64,000 nucleotides of DNA from Paragorgia papillata (GCA_035771165.1 JAWNZC010000444.1:969501-1033500); one strand, 5' to 3'; shown: positions 22,447 to 33,587, numbered from the stretch's first letter. Notes: generated by a model from the sequence alone, not told the origin. Numbers and translations are program-made.

Positions 22447-23400
22447 CCCAAATAATTATTTGCAAAAAAACCCAAAAAAACAAACTCTGAATATTTAATA
22501 TATTTTTAATTTTAAATGAAGCGATGCGACGCTGTACATTCTCTATAGTTACATCTCTGGCTGCCCAAACACGTGTCATTGTTTTATCCGTTAATGATCT
22601 TCTAATGAAAGTTCTACACGTGGGCTTATGCAAATATTGCTGGCAATGCTCTTTATTATCCCCTACATCTCCTGAATCCCCCCAAACTGTAATTAAATAT
22701 GCTACAGTATGCCATCGCTTAGCCAAATTACATTTCGTCTGTATTTTTTGGAAATGTGGGGTGAGGGAGAAGACAAGGTGTATTCTTGAACAGGACTAAT
22801 TATCAATATAAGTCCCTCCGGGGCAATATGTCCTTGAGAATCTAACGTAATTTAGTTTTTACTAAAACTCTAAACGTTTAGTGTGCATCATGCTTCGAAA
22901 GCGCAATGATAGTCCTAACTATGGAAAGAACAGCCAAGTGAACCTTTTCAAAGAAAGACTTTGTGTTAGGTAACCTAATTTGAAAGAAATGCCGCGGCTG
23001 TTTTGGGAATTTAGACTTTATAAAAACTAAAATCTTGACTATTTGGTTGAGTGATAACACTGCTAAGATACATACGTTAATATCGACACTAAACAAATGA
23101 TGACGTCAAGGGTGGTGGATAAGCACCATTCGCACCAGAACCCCTCCCCCCTTCTGTATACTACTAATAACAAGTAAACTCCCAGTAACAAGTAAACTCC
23201 CAGTGCACACTGGCGAGGAATCAGACATATTGCTGTAATTGCCGCTTAAAAACTTTTGAACTGTTCATGACGTAAGGTTCCCACACTTCGATCTTTTTAC
23301 TGAGTACTTTAATAAAGGGTGATCATTTCTTTGCATATTTTAGGACTATTTTAGTTGTCAAATAATGTTCTTTCTCGTATTATTTTAAACTTTTGAACAG
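22447..23400. other. Intron 2 end, no further gene seen
   Basis: Frames at 22524-22799 have no recognisable domain. A direct repeat of AACAAGTAAACTCCCAGT occurs twice at 23169-23204. The stretch ends in the acceptor TTTTGAACAG (23391-23400). Confidence 0.45.
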
Positions 23401-23693
23401 ATATTCCTCAGATGCAAACATATTCATTTACGATGTAACTAGCAAGGACTCTTACCGTAATCTTACTCAAAGGGTCGAACACGTACAAAGGCTATATCCC
23501 AAAGCAACAATGTTGATTCTTGGTAACAAAGTTGACTTGGTGGAACAACGTCAAGTGGATTTTGACACTGTGAAAAAGTTTGCTGATCAAAAAAGTGCAA
23601 AACATTTGGAGTTGTCTTCTTCTAATGATGTCAGCAGCATTGAAATGGCTTTCCATGCAGTTGTAAAAGATATTCTAAACAAAAGATGGAGAG
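23401..23693 (+). CDS. Rab-like pseudo-GTPase / IRE1-like kinase fusion, exon 3
   Basis: Bounded by the acceptor ...GAACAG (23400) and the donor G|GTAAGTG (23694). It encodes the C-terminal half of a Rab-type fold: SSDANIFIYDVTSKDSY (strand beta-4), MLILGNKVDL (the NKxD guanine-specificity motif, retained), and LELSSSND where Rabs have the SAK/G5 motif (degenerate). It ends at a helix, then NKRWRG crosses into exon 4. A C-terminal prenylation signal is absent because the protein continues into the kinase. NKxD is kept while the P-loop Ser/Thr, DxxG and SAK are lost, which suggests a pseudo-GTPase used for binding. Confidence 0.75.
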
Positions 23694-23816
23694 GTAAGTG
23701 CTGCGTGTTTTAAATATATATAGTGAGAATCATGCATGGAGATTATATAATATACTGCATATAGAGAGTTTGGTGCCCTGAAGTCAGTTAAGCATGGAAG
23801 GGAAATTTTCGAATTG

Positions 23817-24050
23817 TTGAAATACGTTTGGGTGCTAAAAAGAAATAACCGCAACTTTTTAATAAATTGGTCAATTTTGAGTCGTGCCGCAGCGTATCAA
23901 TGCGAAGCAAAGAAGTGCAACCTATGTTTAGAAGAGAAGCTGCAGCTGGTAATTAAAGGCGACAAGAAATCCCTGCTAAACAGGAGATCTAGAGGTGAAA
24001 TTGTTTCGAAGTGCCGTCACATGAACAGATTTTATACGTACAACTTAAGA
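23817..24050 (+). pseudogene. Penelope-like element, C-terminal relic
   Basis: The frame reads LKYVWVLKRNNRNFLINWSI, then CNLCLEEKLQLVIKGDKKSL, LLNRRS and SKCRHMNRF. That order is the segment following the GIY-YIG endonuclease in Penelope-like elements (WSI ... CNLC-EK ... K-LLN-R-E ... CRH). It is a fragment lying in intron 3 of the fusion gene, and not an exon, because it lacks flanking splice sites in phase. Confidence 0.6.
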
Positions 24051-24054
24051 CGTT

Positions 24055-24182
24055 CCACAGCCATGGCATCACACCTTACAAATAATGCTATAATTGAATT
24101 AATTATCTCTCATCAGGCACTGACTGAGAGATAATTTATTCAACTATAGTATTATATGCTAGGTGTGATGTCATGGCTGTGG
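24055..24182. repeat. Fold-back MITE in intron 3
   Basis: CCACAGCCATGGCATCACACC ... GGTGTGATGTCATGGCTGTGG, with inner arms AATTATCTCTCA / TGAGAGATAATT. It is about 128 bp, nearly all paired. Confidence 0.85.
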
Positions 24183-24242
24183 CATATATACATGTAATCA
24201 TTTGACCTTACTCTTATTAGTGTTACGGTTTCTTTTTTTAAG

Positions 24243-25180
24243 GAATGAAAACCAAGCATTCTAAGAAATCCACACGGTACAAAGATAAATTTCAAAAGCT
24301 CCTAACCTTAGATTTGCGTAAGATTCAACCCATCGGTCCAGTTGTTGTGTGTTTTGATAAAGACTTCTTAATCGGCAAAGGGCGCGACAGTGTTGTGTAT
24401 ATTGGTTTACACGAAGATGGCAGTGAAATTGCTGTTAAGCGGATTCTATCTGACAAAAGCTCATTGAAAAACGAGGTCGGAATTTTAGACTTGGTTAACA
24501 TGAAGAAATCAGATCATATTGTCAACTACAGGGCTTTTATCTCAGATGAATCAGATGATTTTAGTTATATTATCCTTGACCTTTGCGAGGAGAACTTAGA
24601 AGAGTACATTAAGAATCATGACAAAGAGTTTTTGGAGAAACATGGTCCGGTTATAATTAGAGAAATTTTAACTGGATTGCAGGCTCTTCATTGCGGAGAA
24701 AATAAAGTCCTGCATAGGGACTTAAAACCACGGAATATCCTAGTCGACGCCGAAGGTCACATGCGTTTGGCAGACTTTGGGGTCAGCAGAGTGTTAGAAA
24801 ACGACGAATCGTCAGTAGTCACTTCTCGACAAGGAACGGAAGATTGGATGGCAGCAGAATCCATACCAAAGACTGAGGATGACGACGTAAGGTTTAAACG
24901 TAAATCGGATATTCAAGTAGCTGGCATGATTTGTTTTTATCTTCTGACCAAAGGGGAGCATCCGTTTGGTAAACGTTATTGCCGCATGCAGAACATTATG
25001 AATGATTCGCCTGTGAATTTGGACAGGTTGACCGATCCAAATGCCAAACGTTTCGTATCTTGGTTGATTAGCCATGAGATTAAAGACCGTCCATATGTTG
25101 ATGGTGCATTAGCAGATAGTTTTCTTCAGTTGCCGCCAAGTACGCCAGGTAAAGAACTGACCCTCTGGTATAACTATTAA
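24243..25180 (+). CDS. Rab-like pseudo-GTPase / IRE1-like kinase fusion, exon 4 (kinase domain)
   Basis: After the acceptor TTTTTAAG (24242) the first two bases complete the Gly codon from exon 3, and the frame runs to a stop at 25180. The domain is a protein kinase most like IRE1: glycine loop IGKGRDSVVYIG (about residue 41 of this exon), Lys in EIAVKRI, HRD loop VLHRDLKPRNIL, DFG in LADFGVS, and the IRE1-like DIQVAGMICFYLLTKGEHPFG. Key catalytic residues (Lys, HRD Asp, DFG Asp) are all present. The APE motif is degenerate (WMAAES). IRE1 would continue into a KEN RNase domain; here it stops after a short tail, PPSTPGKELTLWYNY, that recurs at 31105-31150. There is no signal peptide or transmembrane segment, so it is probably cytosolic. 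Confidence 0.85.
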
Positions 25181-25255
25181 ACATGTAAATGCAGGTTGAA
25201 ATTAAAAAGCTCGGTTGTCGTGCGAGGATATTCTAGTTCAAATCTATTTTATTTT
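25128..25255 (+). repeat. Duplicated segment, copy 1 (kinase C-terminus and 3' flank)
   Basis: From CCAAGTACGCCAGGTAAAGA through the stop codon to GAGGATATTCTAGTTCAAAT, this matches 31108-31230 at nearly every position. Homology to 31225-31260 resumes after a 58-bp interruption at about 25252-25310, at AATCCTGGCTGCGACGT. Confidence 0.85.
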
Positions 25256-25368
25256 ATTACGTTTTGCCACATATGTTTACTATAGAGAATAATTACATAA
25301 ATCCTGGCTGCGACGTGGGATTTTTTTTATCGTAAATATTTTTTCCGGATGTTGTCCCTCCTGCCTCC

Positions 25369-26528
25369 ATGGACAGGTCACATGCACACGTCTTTTTTAG
25401 GGCCTACAAGATCCTGTAAAAAATTTGGCAAAACTTTGCACGGAATAAATTTGCATAATTAACTACCCATTGTTTATAGCCATGGCTATATCCGAAGATT
25501 TTGAAGGACATTAAGACTTGTGACATTCGAATCCTAGCTTTAAAATGAAGGAATTGTTGAAAAAAGCAATATTACGATTGAACTTTGTCAATTTTCGGCA
25601 CGAATAATCAACGAAAATGCATTTAGTCTACCTGGAGACTATTGGGTTTATACTTTTTCGGTTTCCACAACAGCTGAAACTTGAATTACGCTATACTGTA
25701 GCCTACAATTTAACAATATTAATATTAATCTCATTAACTCTTGGTCAGCTGACAGTCTTCGATAGCTATAAATAAAACAAAAAACAATAAGAAAAACCTG
25801 TACTTTCCTGACAGTCTAATTTGCTTTTGTTCGGCAGATATTTTTTCCTTCAACTCATTTTTGTCGCTAAAAATACTATGGGCAGAAGGTCGGTAATTCT
25901 AAAACATACTGGTTTCTTCATTGTCATCTGTAAGAAAGTTTAGACCGAATTTCCTGGTGGGTCACAGCGTTAAAAGAACTCGGACGTACGTTTTGTCGAA
26001 CAGCAGCCGGAAACCATTTTCAAAACTGTGGCCTCTACTCTAGGGCCTAGTGCCCTAGTCTCACTGCGCATAATGGGATAGGTCCCATTATGATAGGGTC
26101 CATTTCATTCAGAACGTATCAAGTTTAAAATCCTCATTCTTACATTTAAATCTTTTAATGGCCAAGCTCCTGTCTACATCTCCGACCTGATTACACGCTA
26201 CATTCCACGAAAAACTCTCCGCTCTTCATCCGAAATTCTTCTCAACCGTGTCAATTTTAATCTACTCTCTTTTGGCCATCGATCCTTCTCCGTTGCCGCT
26301 CCTGAACTTTGGAACACTTTACCTAGAAGCGTTAGATCTTGCCCAAGTCTTTCTATTTGTAAATCCAAAATCAAAACACATCTATTTAAGTCTGTCTTTA
26401 ATTAGTTTTGAGCTTTTGTAAAGCGCCTAGAGCAGACCTGGATAGGCGCTGTATAAATAAATATTATTTATTATTATTATTTTGTTTACGAGATCTTGCA
26501 GGCCCTCTCAAAAGTGTGACCTGTCCAT
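25369..26528. mobile_element. Inverted-repeat element with LINE tail inside
   Basis: The ends ATGGACAGGTCACATGCACAC ... GTGTGACCTGTCCAT (ending 26528), with an inner match GGGCCTACAAGATC / GATCTTGCAGGCCC. The matching region between the two locus copies lacks this block, so it was probably inserted here. No target duplication was confirmed. Confidence 0.55.
26110..26475 (+). pseudogene. 5'-truncated LINE (L2/CR1-like), 3' end
   Basis: The translation from about 26110 reads FKILILTFKSFNGQAPVYIS, then LRSSSE, HRSFSVAAPELWNTLP and SKIKTHLFKSVFN before TAG. This is the post-RT tail of L2/CR1-type LINEs. It is followed by a 3' UTR (GTAAAGCGCCTAGAGCAG ... GGCGCTGTATAAATAA) and an (ATT)n tail at 26455-26480. 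The upstream RT is absent. Confidence 0.8.
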
Positions 26529-26590
26529 GATGCAATAAGGGCCTGCGGAGGAGGCAGGTTGTCCCCGCGCGTATGGATATGGGAACGAGA

Positions 26591-26790
26591 GACAGAGAGC
26601 TCGAATTCACGGTTACAATGGCATCCATTCTTTTGCTTGTTGGAACTACGTTTGTTATAGTATTATTCAATTTAATTTCTGGTATATTATCTTCTTATCT
26701 GCCATGTGAAGGTGAGAATATCGTTAACGATGGAGATTTCTTATTGCAACATATTTTAACCATAGATTAAGGTACACTGTAATTTTGGCC
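26591..26790 (+). pseudogene. Integrase-like gene, N-terminal fragment, copy 1
   Basis: From GACAGAGAGCTCGAATTCAC through ATG 26618 (MASILLLVGTTFVIVLFNLI) to about 26790 it is nearly identical to 31370-31570. The frame stops at 26768 and the similarity then ends. See the longer copy at 31390-32245 for the family. Confidence 0.65.
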
Positions 26791-27474
26791 TTTTTACGGA
26801 TACTGGTTGTTAAACCATATCCGCTATGTCATGAGCTCGAGCTCGGCTGGTTGCACTTGACTATGTATGTATGTATGTTTCGTCAATCACGTGATGAAGG
26901 TGTATAGCGACTTAATCGGACGCCTCGAACGTTGTACGAACGGTCACACGAGCAAGCGGAAGAAAGCCGAATGTCGTTCAGGATTATGTGATATAGCTTG
27001 TCACCTGAGATGACCGCATGCTTTTACTTCGAGTTCTTCGAGACGTCCAGAGCTAAAATTCAACACGACAGTCAATGGCATTGCCTTGACTGAAATCAGC
27101 ACAAATTGTTTTTCTTGAATCAATTGTGTCATACACTGAAGGACCTGGGTTTTATATAGCCCCTGGCAGGTCTGAGCAGTGATGAGAAAAGAAAGCATGT
27201 AGATGAAATGACTGTATTCAAAAAGCTTATTATTTACAAGTTATCAACACAAACTGTAATATGATATAGATTACAATGACAATGACATAAAAATTTTTGT
27301 GCGTCAACATTAAACAAGTAATTACTTTAAAGTTTAAACATGTAGAAACAGCAATTAAACTTAATATTTTGAGGACCCCGTTATTGGAGCTTGCCTTAAA
27401 ATACATTACTCAGGTCACAGAAATAGCTGAAGCACGGATCTTACAAGATCTTATAAGATTTTAGCGAGATCTTA
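26791..27474. other. No feature seen
   Basis: Non-coding by inspection; the frame at 27001-27198 (minus) has no recognisable domain. Confidence 0.4.
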
Positions 27475-28084
27475 TGCACCTATCAATGTTAGTCCCGAGG
27501 GGGGGGGGGGGGGGGGACGGGCAAGGGTGGTGTTTTGATCAAAACGCATGTCCCCAGGGTCGAGATTTTGACACTGAATTCTCCCCGAGGGTGGGGTACT
27601 TTGGTCAATTTTGATTGTAGCCAAGGAAGACTGGGCATGAGTTTGTTGCTGCTAGCGCTTCGTTCTGCTGTCAAAATAGAGTCGTCACAAGAGCCTGAGG
27701 TAAATTAGGCATATCCAACACCTTATTAAGTTTAATATATGCATCTGTTGATATTTATTTATGCATCAGTGATGAAATATTTATAATTTCTTATCTTTTG
27801 ATTCTTTTTTGCAAAATATTACTGTAAAAACTCATTGATCTTTTGCGATGTTGTTTGTGGACAAAATCTGTAGTCTGGAGAAATATATCATCTCACTTTT
27901 GGTTTATACGTATATTTACTTGTCACAGCACAGCTAATAGGGTGGGGAATTTGATAAATTTTGACGTGGAATTTTGTCCCAAGGGAGTGGCATTTGAAAA
28001 TTTTTAACGATAAAATGTCAAATCCCCCCCCTTTGCCCGACCCCCCCCCCCCCCTCTCCCTTGGGACTAACATTGATAGGTGCA
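27475..28084. mobile_element. Harbinger-like MITE
   Basis: Inverted termini TGCACCTATCAATGTTAGTC (27475) and the complement ending GATAGGTGCA (28084), followed inward by G/C-only tracts. TTA flanks both ends (27472-27474 and 28085-28087), the 3-bp duplication of the PIF/Harbinger type. Inner arms are partly paired and there is no transposase. One partial relative is at 12578-12770. Confidence 0.75.
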
Positions 28085-28152
28085 TTAAATGTAAGAGAAC
28101 AGCCGTATTGGGATATATCTTCATTGCAATTGAGCCGGATACTGCATGCGTG

Positions 28153-28690
28153 TTTAAAGTATACCCCTGAATCGTCTGTAGGTTTGTGCCATTCACGAAA
28201 CTTCAGTTCTACAGTTAGATAGAGCGTTAAATTCTGTACAACGTATGTGAATTAGAAAAAAATGGTATAGAATAGCAACGGAGAAAAGGCTATTTGAACT
28301 GACATGAGCGCAAATATCAAATTGCATTATTACGCTATTTACTTGGCGTACGGTCATATTTAAAGTATATCCCTGAATCGTCTGTAGGTTTGTGCCATTT
28401 GGGAAACTTCAGTTCTACAGTTAGATAGAGCGTTAAATTCTGTACAACATATGTGAATTAGAACAAATCGTATAGAATAGCAACGGAGAAAAGTCTATTT
28501 GAACTGAGATGAGCGCAAATATCAAATTGCATTATTATGCTATCACTTGGCGTACGGTCAAACGCAATCATTTTAAAGTATCCCTGAATCGTCTGTAGGT
28601 TTGTGCTATTCACGAAACTTGTACAGTTAGATAGAACGTTAAATTATGTACGAGATATGTGAATTTGAAAAAATCGTATAGAATAGAACC
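28153..28690 (+). repeat. Tandem repeat, three units of about 208 bp
   Basis: Units start at TTTAAAGTATACCCCTGAATC (about 28152), TTTAAAGTATATCCCTGAATC (about 28359) and TTTAAAGTATCCCTGAATCG (about 28571). Each contains CGTCTGTAGGTTTGTGCCAT, GTTAGATAGAGCGTTAAATT and a GAATAGCAACGGAG-like block. The third is truncated. Confidence 0.9.
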
Positions 28691-28883
28691 CTGGGAAATC
28701 GTAGTATTTTAATTCAAAACTTTCTCGCTTCGGAGGACTTCGTGATATTGTAAACACGATCGGATTAAAAATACTTGTTCCATCGTTCAAACTGACAGCT
28801 CGTACGTTGACGCCAAAAAATTCTGAGCTTCGATCGTCCCCGATGTAATTGTCGCGCATTGGTTAGAGTTAAACAAAAAGCTA

Positions 28884-28910
28884 ACACACACACACACACA
28901 CACACACACA
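28884..28910. repeat. (CA)n microsatellite
   Basis: About thirteen uninterrupted CA units. Confidence 0.95.
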
Positions 28911-29339
28911 AATACACAACACGAGAGCAATATATCTGCTGCGCAGATAAAAAAAAACCCTGTCACCTACCATTTTATAATGATATTAATTGCTACTTTC
29001 CGCAATAAAATACAAGAATAGAATAAGCTTACAGTATTAAGAATATAACATTAGTAACCTTCCATTTTATTGGTTTATAATCTGATGTAATAAAAATTTC
29101 AATATTTAAATTCACTACAATGGTAATTTAGTCTTTGAAGATATTGCAATTAGTAATACAGCAAAAGATATTAGATTTTAATAAATATTTTGAATAATGT
29201 AACTCTTTTGAGTTATGTGCTGGGCTCATATATTTCACAACATTATCTAGTATTTTCTGTATGTTTTAGACGTGTTTTTGCAACATGCTATTGGATTTAC
29301 AATGCTCAATTATTTATCTTAGGCTTTAATAAAGATCCT

Positions 29340-29590
29340 ACTATAATCGCAAGTTATTTTCTCGATTAATATTTTAGTCAGCATCAAACTACGGCGAGTG
29401 TTATCCGCACAGACCGCTGAAAATATCATATCAGAATTTCAACAATATAGTTAAGATCTGATCACGGCGCGATTCAGTTGCCAACAAAAAAAGTATGGGC
29501 GTTATCATGCAGTTGCAAATCAACGGATCGAAGCGTGGTTGGCCTACAAAAGGAAACCTACCTTGGCTTAGGCCTCAGGAGGTGATTACA
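29340..29590 (+). pseudogene. Integrase-like gene fragment, C-terminal region
   Basis: Closely similar to 31910-32130: AGTTATTTTCTCGATTAATA, ATCAGAATTTCAACAATATA and ACGGCGCGATTCA. The translation contains a diverged IEAWL-type segment (GSKRGWPTKGN in shifted frame). It is too broken to encode anything. Confidence 0.55.
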
Positions 29591-29797
29591 TGAAGCGGGC
29601 TGACCCGGTTAGCTGGGATGAGTTTTGAATTGACGTGGATAATTTCAGGCCGAAATTCGCAATTATCAAGTAAATAAGGGCAAAGTTACGTTAGTTTTAC
29701 TTCAGTTTTACACTAATTACTCTATTATTTATGCCGACGTAATCTTTTGTAATCCCATCGTTAATAAAAGATGCTATTTATTCCATTCCGTGCAATG

Positions 29798-29880
29798 ACT
29801 AATCAGGAGTACATCGGCCAGACAAAACGTCAGTTTGGCACGCGTTTAAAAGAGCACCAAAAAGCGGTTTTCTTTACAAA
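29798..29880 (+). pseudogene. GIY-YIG endonuclease fragment of a Penelope-like element
   Basis: Translation TNQEYIGQTKRQFGTRLKEH followed by QKAVFF matches the GIY-YIG core (YIGQT, R--EH) of Penelope-like elements. It is only about 28 residues long. Confidence 0.65.
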
Positions 29881-30023
29881 AAATCGTACTTTTTCCCAGC
29901 AGGAGTTGTAGTCGTTTTGTGCCATATTACGTGGGAAAACCGGTTTCTCTTTTTGACGAGTGAAATCGTCAGGCGTTAGCCAGAGTAAAATAATAAAAGT
30001 CGACTGCCAGTGAAAGAGTTGAG

Positions 30024-30028
<5 letters not shown>

Positions 30029-30056
<28 letters not shown>

Positions 30057-30210
30057 TTAAGAAATAAAAAACGTGTCGCGTGCGATTATCGAGTTATAAT
30101 GCACGAGAGATGCGTGTAAAGCACGGGGCGATAGCCGAGTATTTTACTAGCTTCTCGAGTGCATTATAACTCGATAATCGCACAGCGACTAAGTTTTTTA
30201 TTTCTTTTAT
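30029..30210. repeat. (AT)n tract and long palindrome
   Basis: An (AT)n run at 30029-30056 is followed by a fold-back unit. The left arm 30061-30108 (GAAATAAAAAACG, GTGCGATTATCGAGTTATAA) pairs with the right arm 30154-30204 (TTATAACTCGATAATCGCAC, TTTTTTATTTC). Confidence 0.85.
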
Positions 30211-30879
30211 AAAATAATGACTTTAATGTCAATAAACCCCAAAAAAGTAAACAAAAAAACAGATTACCTGTCTCGGAACGAGTTTGTTACAATTTAGCGC
30301 CACGCGTGGCCTCGTACAACACGTCGGCGATTTTAGCGATGAAAATGCACTCTGAAAACATTCTGATAATAATATATATATACATATATATATATATTGT
30401 ATATAGCATACCTAGATTATGGAACAAGACTTTTCTCAATTGTTTCTCAATTGACGGTACCGAAAAAGATGGCGGCGGTACATCTGACCACAATGCATTG
30501 CGACGTTAAATCAGCTCAAACAACAACTAAACATTGTTTATAATGCTTGATTATATAATGCATTAAGTAAGCAAGCAAGCAAGCAAGCAAGAACTTCATT
30601 CCTACCAAAGTTGATCATTTTAAAACCATATCGTCCAATAATTCTGCAGGAGACAATATTTATTGCACGCAAAGGATTGTGGTTAAATGTACAAGTTGCC
30701 ATCTTTTTCCGTTCGGTCAATTGTTTCACACTTCCAAAACTCTTTCTCGATTTTCGAGCTTTTGGCATTCAGTCTGGAGCGATTCTTGAAGACGCTATCA
30801 GCCCATTTGGTTCCAAAGCTACTCAAACGCGCAGTTCTCCAGTCGTATAGATACTTGATCTTAAATTATTTCAATTTTT

Positions 30880-31150
30880 AGATGTCCCTCCACTACCACC
30901 TCCAGCAAGCAGTAATGAACCACCAAGAGGTGCACCTCCTCCACCACCACCATCTATGGGGTCCTCTCTGGCACCGCCGCCGCCACCACCTTCAAGAGGG
31001 TTTGGTGAACCACCACCTCCTTTTTCTACCCGAAGTGGACCACCTCCTCCCCCGTCAAGAGGTGCTCCACGTGGACCTCAACCACTAATGGGAGGGGGGG
31101 TACCACCAAGTACGCCAGGTAAAGAACTGACGCTATGGTATAACTATTAA
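30880..31150 (+). pseudogene. Duplicated WASP proline-rich exon fused to the kinase tail
   Basis: After an acceptor-like TTTTTAG (30881) the frame gives a WASP-type proline-rich stretch (PPRGAPPPPPPSMGSSLAP ... PSRGAPRGPQPLMGGG), about 70% like the exon at 36796-37250. The intron upstream (about 30690-30880) also resembles 36640-36795. At about 31105 the sequence switches to a copy of the kinase C-terminus (PPSTPGKELTLWYNY, stop). No WH2 segment follows. It is a chimeric duplicate; whether it acts as an alternative terminal exon is unknown. Confidence 0.6.
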
Positions 31151-31260
31151 ACATGTAACTGGTTGAAATTAAAAAGCTCTGTTGTCGTGCGAGGATATTC
31201 TAGTTCAAATCCTGGCTGCGACGTAAAAAATGTTTTACCGCAAATATTTTCCCCGGATAT
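31108..31260 (+). repeat. Duplicated segment, copy 2 (kinase C-terminus and 3' flank)
   Basis: The partner of 25128-25255, extending to CCTGGCTGCGACGT. Confidence 0.85.
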
Positions 31261-31389
31261 TGTCTTGAATTTTTTCTTTGTTCTTCAGTACCTTTTTAAA
31301 AGTTAAAGTAAACATTTTTTAATTTAAGTGACACTGTCACATTAACCATAGTATTATAGTCGTTTCACAGACAGAGAGCTCGAATTCAC

Positions 31390-32245
31390 GGTTACAATGG
31401 CATCCATTCTTTTGCTTGTTGGAACTGCGTTTGTTATAGTATTATTCAATTTAATTTCTAGTGTATTATCTCCTTATCTGCTATGTGAAAGTGAGAATAT
31501 CGCTAACGATGGAGATTATCATATTGCAACATATTTTAACCATAGATTAAGGTATACTGAAATTTTGGCCTTTTTCGCTATTGGGCATGGCATTGCTTTG
31601 AGCGTTAGGCAGCTCAGCTAAAAATAATTTTACGCATTATGGACTGCAGAGTAGAGGATAACAAAGGGATTCTTTGCGCAGACCATGGACTACATTTCAA
31701 CAAAGAAACTGTAAGACATGTTGTAAAAGCTTTAGATCCTGAAGTGGTAGACGTGCGCTCAAAACGGAGGCTTAGGAGACGGCAATATACTCTGCAAGAG
31801 GCCTTGATTTCTTTGGCATGTAGACGGGTACGTATGATATGGTAAAATCATTCGGATTTTCAATTCATGGGGCTATTGATGGATATAACCGTCGAATTCC
31901 GTACTATAATTATTAAGTTATTAAAGTTATTTTCTCGATTAATATTTTAGTCAGCGTCAGAGTACGTATTAAAGTGCTATCCGCGCTGATCGTAGGACTG
32001 AAAGTGTCATCATATCAGAATTTCAACAATATACTTAAGATCTGACCACGGCGCGATTCACTTGCCAACAAAAAATGTTTCATGTATGGGCGTTATAGCA
32101 GTAGCAAATCAGCGGTTCGAAGCGTGGTGGGCCTACCTAAGGAAAACCGAAACAAAATGGTCGATGAGCTATTTTAAGGACCTTAGAGACAATGCATGGG
32201 AGATACTGCATGTGAAGTATCCCGTGAAGGTCTATTAGGAGAGGA
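31390..32245 (+). pseudogene. Integrase-core-like (DDE) host or transposon gene, broken
   Basis: From ATG 31397 the frame reads MASILLLVGTAFVIVLFNLI, then LRYTEILAFFAIGHGIALSV, an N-terminal pattern of the KRBA2-like integrase-core family, and stops at 31619. A second frame at 31639-31785 reads HGLHFNKETVRHVVKALDPE and VRSKRRLRRRQY, the segment just before the DDE core. The core itself is missing. A third part at 32100-32220 reads NQRFEAWWAYLRKT ... YFKDLRD, the family's C-terminal region. Frameshifts and a missing catalytic core make this a pseudogene. Confidence 0.6.
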
Positions 32246-33587
32246 GTTAGCGGCCTTTTAACGGCTGAGACGTGAGTCAACGAACCATTTGTACTTCTAT
32301 CCAAAATCTTCACATTGAATGTGTTTTCGTCGAAGGATCTCTTGCTTATGTATGTGTGTATGTTTTGACAAACTTATCTTTACATTACTGAACGGCATAT
32401 ATGGATCCAAGGTCAACGGTGTTCCATGCAGAGTCTAGTTTAAATGTGGAAATTGTGACCTTAGTCACAAAAGGTCATTAGCAATCCAACGTTTAGAAAG
32501 TATGAATTGCGAACAACAGTCGTATCCGGATTCATCGTTATAAATCGTTATAACCCTTCACACTCGTGTTGTTTCGGATTCAAAAGTATTCGGATACAAA
32601 GTTTCCACTTGTTTATTTGTTTTTTTGATGTGATATTTTTATGAAATGCTTTACCATAGGCATTTGCGGGGTGTGGGGGGACAGTTGATGGAGAAACTTT
32701 GGCAGGTCAGGGAAATTGCAGCAAAAGCAAACTCACGCTATTATTCAGTTATTAAGTTATAAATACATGTCGTAAATTCATTAAGAGCACGTAATTTTAT
32801 CCAGATTTGAAATATGCCATATTATACGTTATACAAGTACTGTTACAGTATAATTATAAACCCTTATGGCTATTACAACAAAATCCACCAACCTTATCCA
32901 CCCCCACATTACAAAGTTGTAACTGTACACCTGTGCAAGAAATACTAGGAACGTTTTCTGCACAAATAACATGTTTCATATAATATGATTGCTTTAAAAG
33001 TAATATTTAGTTTTAGTATATGGCAGCAGCGCTGAGAAGTCCGTATACGGAAATCCTGTAATTTGATTGCATGGTTCATAAGCGGTCGTATCCACCCGTA
33101 TCCACCCGCTCAGAGCAGAATCTGCCGTTCGGGACCGTAATAAGTTTTATAAACAAAATGGCAGTCATGTCAGTATATGCAACAAGATGGATTATAATTT
33201 CAGAACTACTCATTGTTGAAATATATCGTGCAGGTATGTTGTTAGAAATTTTATAAGCTTTCATTTGATGTAGTTCGAGTTTCCACGTTTTGTGAAAGTT
33301 TCTAAAATGTCCAAAACGTTCGTAACATTGTTCGTAATAATATAACATTTACTTCTCACAAGTATTAGAATTTCAGATGATTTTTTACCCAACTACTTAA
33401 CGTACGATATTGAGCAATATGTCAAACAAAAGCAATTGAAAAATACTATTTGGGGTGGAAAGTTCAGGATTCTAGCTCAACGGAAAGTACTTTAAAAATG
33501 GGAAAATGTCTGCCATTTTCGTTTAGTTCGCAAGAAAGATGGGTCGAGTTTTCACAAAACGTTCACAACAATTATGGCCATATAATA
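32246..33587. other. No gene seen
   Basis: AT-rich and non-coding by inspection. I looked here for WH1-domain exons of the WASP gene and did not find them. Confidence 0.4.

Noticed and set aside
27489..28196. Short frames through the G-rich and C-rich ends of the Harbinger-like MITE
   Set aside because: Low-complexity artefacts of the MITE arms.
30882..31088. His/Leu-rich frame at the WASP proline-rich duplicate, and its counterpart at 36796-37071
   Set aside because: Out-of-frame reading of the CCN repeats; splice phase supports the proline frame.
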